NCBI GenBank assembly: GCA_023248095.1
Contig: JAHFFF010000022.1
Span: forward strand, 1 to 15,009
Source: Candidatus Omnitrophota bacterium
Lineage (GTDB): Bacteria; Omnitrophota; Gorgyraeia; 1-14-0-20-64-10
Reading direction: 5' to 3'
DNA length: 15,009 bases
Below the pieces are notes generated by a model, which worked only from the letters and a program-made list of their open reading frames with translations, searched no databases and was not told where the DNA came from. This document shows, in pieces, positions 7,000 to 13,635 of this stretch (position 1 is its first letter; every line of letters begins with the position of its first letter). The translations under genes and the position numbers were made by a program.

Positions 7000-7860
7000 T
7001 CAGGCAGTTGCCACAACGTGCACACGCCAGCCCGGTTCCTGCCGCCTGATCTGATCCGCTGCGGTCCGGGCTTGTGCCTCTGAATCGCATACGGCAAATA
7101 CCGTTGAACCACTCCCAGAAACACACGGACGAACCAGCCCTCCGGGCGTCTGAACAACGGCCTTCACGTGCCGAATTTCCGGATAGAGGGCCTCTACGGT
7201 AGGCTCAAGACCATTAAAGAGGAGTTCGCGAACTTCGAACGACGGCCCGCCTTTCAAAGCGCGCAAAAGAAGTTTAACATCGGGTCCAGGGGCTGTCAAG
7301 CCGAAAGCCTGATAGACCGCTCTCGTCGAGATCGCAAAATCCGGGGTCACCAGCAGATGCCAAATCCGGCCATTTCCAGAAACCGGCTCAATCTGATCTC
7401 CCCTGCCCCTCCCCAGCGCCCAGGGGACTCGGGCCACAAAGAAGGCCACATCGGCTCCGATGTCGCGGGCACAGTTGAACAGCTGGTCCTCAGGAATCAC
7501 CGAATCGCTCAGCCGCTGCAAGGCCACCAAGACCGCCGCCGCATCAGAGGAACCTCCGCCCAGACCGGCCCCAATGGGGATCGACTTCTCCAGCCGAATC
7601 CGGACTCCATCCGACCAACCGGAAGCACGCCGGTACACCTCCACTGCCCGCACCGCGAGGTTGGTGGCATCGTGCGGAAGATCCGAGGAATCACATTCCA
7701 GCTCGATTCCGCCTCCCGCCATCCTTTGCACCGTCACATGATCCGACAGATCGACCCGTTCAAACAAGGTCAGCAGCTCATGATAGCCATCGGGCCGCTT
7801 GCCCAGAACGGAGAGGTGCAAGTTTACTTTGGCGTACGCGGGAAGAGAAACTGAGGTCAT
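7000..7860 (-). CDS. ispE: 4-diphosphocytidyl-2-C-methyl-D-erythritol kinase
   Basis: A 286-residue GHMP kinase of the MEP isoprenoid pathway that phosphorylates CDP-ME with ATP in the cytoplasm. The start is typical, with P-A-Y-A-K-V-N-L-H-L at residues 7-16 and Lys11. R-P-D-G-Y-H-E-L follows at 22-29. The ATP-binding motif P-I-G-A-G-L-G-G-G-S-S-D-A-A lies at 95-108, and the catalytic Asp is probably Asp137 in D-I-G-A-D-V-A-F-F. The third GHMP motif, S-G-S-G-S-T-V-F-A-V, lies near the C-terminus. The ATG has only a weak ribosome-binding sequence (GATAAG). A palindromic hairpin lies 17 bases upstream. The stop codon is one base from the mature tRNA-Gln 5' end, which implies a joint transcript. 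Confidence 0.96.
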   Translation of the reverse strand: MTSVSLPAYAKVNLHLSVLGKRPDGYHELLTLFERVDLSDHVTVQRMAGGGIELECDSSDLPHDATNLAVRAVEVYRRASGWSDGVRIRLEKSIPIGAGLGGGSSDAAAVLVALQRLSDSVIPEDQLFNCARDIGADVAFFVARVPWALGRGRGDQIEPVSGNGRIWHLLVTPDFAISTRAVYQAFGLTAPGPDVKLLLRALKGGPSFEVRELLFNGLEPTVEALYPEIRHVKAVVQTPGGLVRPCVSGSGSTVFAVCDSEAQARTAADQIRRQEPGWRVHVVATA

Positions 7861-7877
7861 CTTATCAAGAATCGGAT

Positions 7878-7905
7878 GGGGTCAGACCCTCTGGGGTCTG
7901 ACCCC
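7878..7905. repeat. Perfect 12-bp inverted repeat, REP-like hairpin
   Basis: GGGGTCAGACCC at 7878-7889 pairs perfectly with GGGTCTGACCCC at 7894-7905 around a four-base TCTG loop. It lies in the 53-bp gap between the 421-residue lipoprotein gene and ispE. No T-run follows on either strand, so it does not look like an intrinsic terminator. GGGTCAGACCC-type palindromes are, as far as I know, frequent in intergenic regions of many environmental bacteria and next to REP-associated transposases, so a dispersed REP-like element is the best guess. It could still affect mRNA stability or partly attenuate ispE. Confidence 0.75.
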
Positions 7906-7913
7906 GCAGGCTC

Positions 7914-9179
7914 CTACGGAACAGGCTTCAAATCCGGAGAATTTCTCCTCTGATAAAGGGGCAGCTCAGCGGCGGGGACCGCCCAACGGGTCCCTTTCAA
8001 GGCATCGACCACGGTAATCTCCTGGAAATCCTTGAAGTCGTAGCTCTTCACAACGTAGGTGGTCGCATCGAGCAGCGCACGGGCTACCTCATCAGCCGTC
8101 GAAAGCTTGAGAGAGGCTGCCTTCGGCGACTCCGGATCGACCGGCTTAAATTCCGTCATGGCTCGTTTCGCAATTTGATCCGCCAAGAAAACGGGCAAGG
8201 AGAGCGGCTCCAGATAGAACGAATCACCCCAATGTTCCGGGGACCCCAGATGTTGATGGGCTGAGGTCAAGGAAGACAGCGTTCCCAACCGGTCAATCGC
8301 CGATAAGGAGCCGTCGGTGTCTTGAATCTGCACGGTGAACAAGAAGGCCCCCGGATCTCCGACCGCATGCAACGGTACGCAGAGGAGTACCGCGTCCTTT
8401 TCAATCTGCCGGACCGGCCACTGTTCCATTTCCTCCAGGATCTTCTCTTCCTCCCCATTCAGATCTGCCGTCACCCTCGAGATCATGGGCATCAGGTCCC
8501 CAAACCTCTTCGATGGAGCGGCGTAACGGCTCAAAAGCTGCGAAAGCGGTTTCGTTCGAAGATCCCGAATGAATTGAAACACCGTGGCCCGGGCAATCTC
8601 CTCCGGCTGACGACGCAGAGAGATCTCATTCCTGCTCTGCAGATCGCTGACAGAAATGGCGTAAAACTGAACTCGCTTGGAATCCAAGACGTGTCCGGCG
8701 AAGATCACGTCCAGATGATCCGGCCCGGGATCGCGGGCGATGAGCTTATAAAACTCCACGGGCGCATCGGTGGAGAGGCAGATCCTCATGATGGCCGTCG
8801 ACACCTGCTGGAGTTTCTTTATGGGCGCGGAGGGTTCCCTGGGAGGGCGATCGTCGTCCGGCAGCCGCCGGGGCACCCGAACGAAAGAACCCTTTGTGAC
8901 AACCCTGAAATCAAACGCATCTTGTGTGTAGCGCCCCTCGATGAGGACGGGCGGAGCCTCGGGGATTGAATCCGGGGCATGCTTGCGCAGCTCATCGATG
9001 AGCCCGGGGACCTCCACCATCACCCCCAAGGTCGTCTTGACGAATTGGGCCTTGACCTTCAGCCCATACTCGTTCTTGCAGAGTTGAATAAGGGATTCCG
9101 CGACACGATCCTGAGAATAGGTCGCACGTCCACAGGAGGCAAGCAGCGCCGCCAACAACAAAACCCCGAACCTCTTCAC
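7914..9179 (-). CDS. Predicted lipoprotein of unknown function
   Basis: A 421-residue protein that I do not recognise. It starts MKRFGVLLLAALLASCGRAT: two basic residues, a hydrophobic core, then a lipobox L-A-S-C with Cys16, so it is probably lipid-anchored on the outer face of the inner membrane or in the outer membrane. The mature part is mixed alpha/beta in appearance with no repeats. It has a Pro/Asp/Arg-rich stretch near 105-118 (RLPDDDRPPREPS). The last third contains Y-V-V-K-S-Y-D-F-K-D-F near the C-terminus. The start codon is GTG, with GGGAGG ten bases upstream formed by the last codons of the FtsH-like gene, which ends 7 bases before. This close coupling suggests a role connected with the FtsH-like protease, as partner, adaptor or substrate, but no function can be assigned. 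Confidence 0.82.
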   Translation of the reverse strand: MKRFGVLLLAALLASCGRATYSQDRVAESLIQLCKNEYGLKVKAQFVKTTLGVMVEVPGLIDELRKHAPDSIPEAPPVLIEGRYTQDAFDFRVVTKGSFVRVPRRLPDDDRPPREPSAPIKKLQQVSTAIMRICLSTDAPVEFYKLIARDPGPDHLDVIFAGHVLDSKRVQFYAISVSDLQSRNEISLRRQPEEIARATVFQFIRDLRTKPLSQLLSRYAAPSKRFGDLMPMISRVTADLNGEEEKILEEMEQWPVRQIEKDAVLLCVPLHAVGDPGAFLFTVQIQDTDGSLSAIDRLGTLSSLTSAHQHLGSPEHWGDSFYLEPLSLPVFLADQIAKRAMTEFKPVDPESPKAASLKLSTADEVARALLDATTYVVKSYDFKDFQEITVVDALKGTRWAVPAAELPLYQRRNSPDLKPVP

Positions 9180-9186
9180 GCCGTCA

Positions 9187-10845
9187 TCACCTCCCTGGAG
9201 GAGCCGATTTGCCTATCGCTTCCACTTGAGCCCGAGACTTGCCGTATTCGGTGAAGATCGCTTCAATGTCGTCGTACTCCAGCTCATCCCGTTTGATTAG
9301 CTCCTGCGCAAACCGGTCCAGGATCGGCCTCTCTCGGGTCAGGAGATCCTCCACATCCTTCGCGCAGACCTGGAAGATTTGATTGGTTTCAGCGTTCAGC
9401 TCGCTGCGCACCGTCTCGGAGAGTTGACTCTGCTTGTCGCCATCCAGCATGGTCCAGTCCCCCAGATACTTCGACCCCATCCCCAGCCGCCAAACCATAG
9501 AGTGTGCCAGAGACATGGCGTTTTGGAAATCGGCCGCCACCCCGGTGGAGGTCACCCCGACGACCAGTTTCTCCGCCACGTACCCGGCTAAGGAAACCTT
9601 GATGTCCGCCATCAGTTTGTTCCGATCGGCCGTATGGAGCTCCTCGCGAGGAACGTGGTAAACCACTCCCAGCGCACCCCGCCGGGCAATGATGGAGGCC
9701 TTGAAAACGTCGTCGGTCGGGTGCAGCATGTAGGTCACAACCAAGTGGCCCGCTTCATGGTAGGCGGTCAATCGACGCTCCGCCTCATTCATCGACTTCT
9801 TATGCTTGACCCCCAGGTCCACCCGCTCGAACGCCTCCGAGAGATCGTCGTAAGCAACCTTCTCCCGCTTGTTGCGGGTAGCGATGAGTGCAGCCTCCTT
9901 GATGATGTTCTCAATCTCTGCCGGAGATTTGCCGACGCCTCGCCGGGCCAGCCGGGGAATATCTATGGAGGATTCGTACTGGACCTTCCCCAAATAATAG
10001 CGGAACAGCTTTTCCCTCCCATCGAGGTTCGGCACATCCACGTAGATCTTCCGGTCAAAGCGACCGGGCCGTAGGAGCGCTGGATCCAAAACCTGCTCGG
10101 GTGCGTTGGTGGCACCAATAACGACAACGTTCTCCTGGCTCTCCTGAATCCCGTCCATCTCCACCAGAAGGGCATTCAGGGTCGAGTTGGTCTCCTGGCC
10201 TCCCCCTCCCCATGCGAAACCCCGCATGCGGCCGACAGCATCCAGCTCGTCAATAAAGAGGATGCAGGCCCCTTGCCCGTACGCTATGCGGCGAGCGTCC
10301 TTGAACAACCTCCGCACACGACTGGCCCCTACCCCGACAAAAATCTCCACGAAATCGCTGGCCGCCAGGGAGAGAAACGGGATCCCGGCCTCCGTGGCGA
10401 TCGCCTTGGCCAGGTAGGTCTTGCCGCAGCCGGGAGGCCCCTGCATGAGGATCCCGCGCAGGATCTTTCCGCCCACCTTCCTCAGCCGGGCATGGTCCTT
10501 CAGGAGCTGCACCACCTCCCATGCCTCTTCCTTGGCCTCGTCGATTCCGATCACGTCCGTGAAGTGGATGTTCACTTGATCGCCCCTGACCTTCTTGGTT
10601 TTCTGCTTGGAGAAATAGCCAAACATGATCGCCACGTACACCAGGGCGTTCACCACACCGATCGCCAACCAGACCAGGATCCAGAGGGGCATGGTTGCCA
10701 GCTGCATGTTCCGATAGAAGGATTCCAGCTTGGACATGCCATAGACGGTCAAACCGGTACAAATCGCCACCACCCAAAAGATGGTTAAGCCAAGCCAATG
10801 ATCTCGGCACCATGTCTTAAATTGACGCCACCAACGAAAATCCAT
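9187..10845 (-). CDS. FtsH-family membrane AAA+ zinc metalloprotease, short form lacking the periplasmic domain
   Basis: A 552-residue FtsH relative (E. coli FtsH is about 640). Two membrane segments at about 18-36 and 52-77 are separated by only about 15 residues, whereas classical FtsH has a periplasmic domain of roughly 70 residues. The AAA module has Walker A G-P-P-G-C-G-K-T at 136-143, the pore motif F-V-G-V-G-A at 169-174, Walker B I-L-F-I-D-E at 195-200 and the second region of homology R-P-G-R-F-D-R at 259-265. The protease has H-E-A-G-H at 363-367 and a third zinc ligand, Asp439, in V-A-A-D-F, where FtsH usually has A-S-N-D-I/F. All catalytic residues appear present, so it is probably an active membrane-anchored protease. 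It starts five bases after the TPR gene and ends seven bases before a lipoprotein gene. It may be a second FtsH-type protease rather than the main one. Confidence 0.9.
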   Translation of the reverse strand: MDFRWWRQFKTWCRDHWLGLTIFWVVAICTGLTVYGMSKLESFYRNMQLATMPLWILVWLAIGVVNALVYVAIMFGYFSKQKTKKVRGDQVNIHFTDVIGIDEAKEEAWEVVQLLKDHARLRKVGGKILRGILMQGPPGCGKTYLAKAIATEAGIPFLSLAASDFVEIFVGVGASRVRRLFKDARRIAYGQGACILFIDELDAVGRMRGFAWGGGGQETNSTLNALLVEMDGIQESQENVVVIGATNAPEQVLDPALLRPGRFDRKIYVDVPNLDGREKLFRYYLGKVQYESSIDIPRLARRGVGKSPAEIENIIKEAALIATRNKREKVAYDDLSEAFERVDLGVKHKKSMNEAERRLTAYHEAGHLVVTYMLHPTDDVFKASIIARRGALGVVYHVPREELHTADRNKLMADIKVSLAGYVAEKLVVGVTSTGVAADFQNAMSLAHSMVWRLGMGSKYLGDWTMLDGDKQSQLSETVRSELNAETNQIFQVCAKDVEDLLTRERPILDRFAQELIKRDELEYDDIEAIFTEYGKSRAQVEAIGKSAPPGR

Positions 10846-10850
10846 AGGAG

Positions 10851-12425
10851 TTAACGCCCCTTTCTGTTTCCGGTCAATTCCCTGATGTGGAACTTCAACC
10901 GTTGCATGACCTCAGGGTCTTTGGAGGAAATCTCCAGCCCCTTCTTCCACATCGACAACGCCTCCTTTTCCTTCCCTAATTTCAAGTATACCTGACCCAA
11001 ATGCTCGAAGACCTCCGGGTCGGGCATCCGCGTCACCGCCACCTGAAGAAGTTGCAGCGCCTCCTCCATCTGGCCGAGCTTAAAATAGGCCCATCCCAAT
11101 GAATCCAAGTATGCCCCATTCTGCGGATCCTGGGAAAGGGCCCGTTCCAGAAGATTGACCGCCTCCTCGAGATGAACGCCCCAATCGACATAGAGATAGC
11201 CCAGGCTATTCAACAGGTTCGGGTCATCCGGATGCTGCCGGAACGCCTCCTGAAATACCTGTTCCGCCACTGGGTACTCTCCAAGCCGATGGAACAACGT
11301 ACCCAGTTGAAGGTAAGGTCCCACCTCTGTCGGCGCAATCTTAATTGCCTGGCGGTAGGCCTGCTCCGCATCGGGGTATCTTTGCCCTGTCTGATAAGCC
11401 ATCCCCAAGGCTGTCCACAACTCCACGGAACCCTGCCCTGGGTTCTGAGGGTCCAACACATTCTGGATCAGCTCCACCGCCTGCTGCCATTGGCCCTGCT
11501 CAATACGCACATGGGCCAGCTCCAAATGAGCAGCGGCCTCACGCGGCTTAAAGCTTAGGTAACGGGTCAACCATCGAGCCGCCTCCCCCAGATCCCCCAG
11601 GCGGTAGGAAACACGGGCCAGATAATGGATCAACTGTGTATTGACCGGTTCCTGATCCAGCACCTGCAAGAACTGCTCTCTCGCTTGCCCCAGTTGTCCT
11701 CCCAACTCCAGGCTAACCGCCAGCCCTAATCGAGCCTCCAGGAAACTCGGGTCCAGTTCCACCGCCTTGGCCATGTGCTCGATGGCCTCCGGCCAGTTTC
11801 CGACCTTCGCATAGAGCACCCCAATATTGAAATGGGCCACAGCGGAATCCGGCCGCTCCTGGAGCAGTCGTTCGTAAACGGCCAATCCATCCTGCAACTT
11901 TTCCTGCAGGATGTAGAGATCGGCCAGCTGGCTCAGGGCGCCGAGATTCCTGGGATCCTGGGTAAGTACTTGAGAGTATTCCTTGGCCGCATCATCGAAA
12001 CGCCCCTGGTCGGAGTAGAGGACGCCCAACACAAACTTTGGTCTGGGATCGGAAGGCTCCAGTTTGGCGGCGGCCTCCAGAGATTCCGAGGCCCTCTCCA
12101 CCTCATTCCCCTGGAGTTGAACCACGCCCAGCCGCAAGAGGATCTGGGCAGATCCCGGATCCTGCTCGTGCGCGTTTCGGTACTGAACCTTTGCGTGGGC
12201 CAGATCTCCGTGCCCCTCCGCCAACAGTCCCGCGAGGTAATGGGCAAGCCCCTTCTGCTGGGCCAAGAGATCAGGGCTTGGAACAACACCCTGGGCTGCC
12301 CTGCCCAATGCCCCTATACCCCGGGAATCGGCCGCCAAGGCAATCCTCTGTGCCGGTCGACATCCCGTTAGGGTGGACGAAACCGCAAAAAAGCAGGCAA
12401 AGACAAACCTTTGTCCGTTCCTCAT
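10851..12425 (-). CDS. TPR-repeat lipoprotein (about 13 repeats)
   Basis: A 524-residue protein from ATG 12425; an in-frame TTG at 12449 would add 8 residues. The ATG is preferred because it gives a compact signal peptide: R-N-G-Q-R, a hydrophobic core (FVFACFFAVSS) and lipobox L-T-G-C with Cys22. From about residue 55 to near the end it consists of about 13 consecutive tetratricopeptide repeats with the usual pattern, for example V-L-G-V-L-Y-S-D-Q-G-R-F-D-D-A-A and H-F-N-I-G-V-L-Y-A-K-V-G-N-W-P-E-A-I. The repeats form a superhelical scaffold for protein binding, here exposed in the periplasm. The specific role is unknown. AAAGGA lies 15 bases before the ATG, rather far. The FtsH-like gene starts five bases downstream, so the TPR protein may scaffold or deliver clients to that protease. 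Confidence 0.88.
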   Translation of the reverse strand: MRNGQRFVFACFFAVSSTLTGCRPAQRIALAADSRGIGALGRAAQGVVPSPDLLAQQKGLAHYLAGLLAEGHGDLAHAKVQYRNAHEQDPGSAQILLRLGVVQLQGNEVERASESLEAAAKLEPSDPRPKFVLGVLYSDQGRFDDAAKEYSQVLTQDPRNLGALSQLADLYILQEKLQDGLAVYERLLQERPDSAVAHFNIGVLYAKVGNWPEAIEHMAKAVELDPSFLEARLGLAVSLELGGQLGQAREQFLQVLDQEPVNTQLIHYLARVSYRLGDLGEAARWLTRYLSFKPREAAAHLELAHVRIEQGQWQQAVELIQNVLDPQNPGQGSVELWTALGMAYQTGQRYPDAEQAYRQAIKIAPTEVGPYLQLGTLFHRLGEYPVAEQVFQEAFRQHPDDPNLLNSLGYLYVDWGVHLEEAVNLLERALSQDPQNGAYLDSLGWAYFKLGQMEEALQLLQVAVTRMPDPEVFEHLGQVYLKLGKEKEALSMWKKGLEISSKDPEVMQRLKFHIRELTGNRKGR

Positions 12426-12452
12426 GAACGCTTGCGCCGATCCTTTCAACGA

Positions 12453-12539
12453 TTACTTCTTATGTCGATCTCGGCGAAGTCGCTTCTTCCGCTTGTGCTT
12501 AGCGATCTTCTTTCGCCGCTTCTTCCTTAAATTGGGCAT
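12453..12539 (-). CDS. COX24/AURKAIP1-domain (bS22-like) mini-protein, 28 residues
   Basis: A 28-codon gene between hisG and the TPR gene. It starts MPNLRKKRRKKIAKHK and ends R-R-D-R-H-K-K; 18 of 28 residues are Lys or Arg. The pattern L-x-K-K-R-R-K-K-I-x-K-H-K-x-K-K-x-x-R-R-x-R-H matches what I know of the bacterial AURKAIP1/COX24 domain proteins (DUF1713), whose relatives include mitochondrial mS38 and the mycobacterial ribosomal protein bS22. It therefore probably binds 16S rRNA in the 30S subunit. GAGAGG ends three bases before the ATG. It starts 26 bases after the hisG stop and ends 27 bases before the TPR gene, consistent with co-transcription. Its small size makes it easy to miss in annotation. 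Confidence 0.85.
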   Translation of the reverse strand: MPNLRKKRRKKIAKHKRKKRLRRDRHKK

Positions 12540-12565
12540 TTACCTCTCAGTTTCCAGATCACCTT

Positions 12566-13438
12566 TCAGTAGATGATCTTGTTCAATGAATACTCGATCA
12601 GCCCCTCGGCCCCCGCCTTCTTCAACTCCGGAATCAAATCCCGCACAACCTTCTCATCCAACACGGTTTCCAGGGCAAACCAACCGCCCGTACTCAGCGG
12701 CGCTACGGTGGGCCTTTTAATCGCCGGTAAGATCTGCAATACCTGCTTGAGGCTCTTCTTGGATACATTCATCTTCAAACCCACCTTGCCCCGAGCGACA
12801 ATGGCCCCCTTAAGAAGCGTCGCAATCGACTCCAGCTTCTTCCGTTTCCAGGGGTCCTTCCAAGCGGCCTTGCTCGCAATCAGCTGGGTCGTTGAGGTGC
12901 AGAGGGTATCCACAATGCGCAGCTTGTTTGCCCGCAAGGAAGAACCGGTCTCCGTAAGCTCCACGATCGCATCGACCAAACCGGTACCCACCTTGGCCTC
13001 TGTGGCCCCCCAAGAAAACTCTACCGATGCGTTGACCTTGTGGCTCTTCAAGTAAGAACGGGTCAGGTTGACCAGTTCCGTTGCCAATCGCTTTCCCTCC
13101 AGATCCTTCGGCCGCATGATCTTGGAATCCACCGGAACGGCAAGAACCCAGCGAACCGGTTCCAAGCTCCTCTTGGAATAGGACAGCTCGGCCACCTTCA
13201 CCACATCGGATCCGTTCTCCATAATCCAGTCGTTGCCCGTAATGCCGCCATCCAGCGCACCTGCCTCCACATAGCGCGACATCTCCTGCGCACGCAGGAG
13301 AACCACCTCCATCTCCTCATCATCGATGGTCGGGAAATAAGAGCGCTCCGTCACCGTCAACTGAAAACCAGCCTGCTGGAATAATTGAACCGTTGCTTCC
13401 TGCAGAGATCCCTTAGGCAATCCCAGTTTAAACCTCAT
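12566..13438 (-). CDS. hisG: ATP phosphoribosyltransferase, long form
   Basis: A 290-residue HisG that catalyses the first step of histidine synthesis, ATP + PRPP to phosphoribosyl-ATP. The start MRFKLGLPKGSLQEATVQLF is the family start. The PRPP-binding signature is V-G-T-G-L-V-D-A-I-V-E-L-T-E-T-G-S-S-L near 150-168. The C-terminal domain (about 215-290), with K-R-P-T-V-A-P-L and W-F-A-L-E-T-V, is the histidine-sensing regulatory domain of the long form, so HisZ should not be needed. ATG 13438 is chosen because AGGAGG (13448-13453) lies nine bases upstream and the family begins here; the frame is open 34 codons further but those are not HisG-like. It has its own strong promoter at 13472-13501 and no other his genes nearby. 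Confidence 0.96.
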   Translation of the reverse strand: MRFKLGLPKGSLQEATVQLFQQAGFQLTVTERSYFPTIDDEEMEVVLLRAQEMSRYVEAGALDGGITGNDWIMENGSDVVKVAELSYSKRSLEPVRWVLAVPVDSKIMRPKDLEGKRLATELVNLTRSYLKSHKVNASVEFSWGATEAKVGTGLVDAIVELTETGSSLRANKLRIVDTLCTSTTQLIASKAAWKDPWKRKKLESIATLLKGAIVARGKVGLKMNVSKKSLKQVLQILPAIKRPTVAPLSTGGWFALETVLDEKVVRDLIPELKKAGAEGLIEYSLNKIIY

Positions 13439-13447
13439 CGGCACTTT

Positions 13448-13453
13448 CCTCCT
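13448..13453 (-). promoter_or_regulatory. Ribosome-binding site of hisG
   Basis: The minus strand reads AGGAGG, a full Shine-Dalgarno match, nine bases before ATG 13438. It fixes that codon as the hisG start in preference to an upstream in-frame ATG. Confidence 0.9.
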
Positions 13454-13471
13454 AACGTGAAGAAAGACAAC

Positions 13472-13501
13472 ATTATAATCTCCGCCGGCCGGGCAAGTCA
13501 A
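13472..13501 (-). promoter_or_regulatory. Sigma-70-type promoter for hisG and following genes
   Basis: The minus strand has a -35 box TTGACT (13501-13496), an 18-base spacer and a perfect -10 box TATAAT (13477-13472). Transcription should start near 13465, giving a short leader that contains the AGGAGG site. This is the only strong promoter I can see upstream of the minus-strand genes. It may serve hisG, the bS22-like gene and the TPR/FtsH-like/lipoprotein genes. Confidence 0.8.
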
Positions 13502-13598
13502 TTGAATCCGGTGAATATAGTGTGGCTGATCCAGGGCCATAAATCAATCGTTCATAACACAATTAACGTATTTATTAACTATATTAAAAAATCACCCC

Positions 13599-13627
13599 TT
13601 GGCATGCGCCTCTCCTTTCGGTACAAT
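13599..13627 (+). promoter_or_regulatory. Sigma-70-type promoter for the PpiD-like gene
   Basis: TTGGCA (13599-13604), a 17-base spacer and TACAAT (13622-13627) form a good sigma-70-type promoter. The ATG of the PpiD-like gene is only eight bases beyond the -10 box, so the start of transcription falls at or within about two bases of the ATG. The transcript would be leaderless or nearly so, in agreement with the lack of a Shine-Dalgarno sequence. An AT-rich stretch at about 13549-13591 lies upstream and could act as an UP element. Confidence 0.65.
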
Positions 13628-13635
13628 AGAGCCCC

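Noticed and set aside
7878..7905. Hairpin as an intrinsic terminator
   Set aside because: No run of T follows the stem on either strand, and the element is symmetric, so a REP-like repeat fits better.
13439..13540. Upstream in-frame extension of hisG to ATG 13540
   Set aside because: The extension contains the promoter boxes and the AGGAGG site; HisG homology begins at ATG 13438.
13549..13591. AT-rich stretch with two ATTAAC copies as an operator or replication element
   Set aside because: Only two short repeats and no convincing dyad or DnaA-box cluster; at most an UP element.
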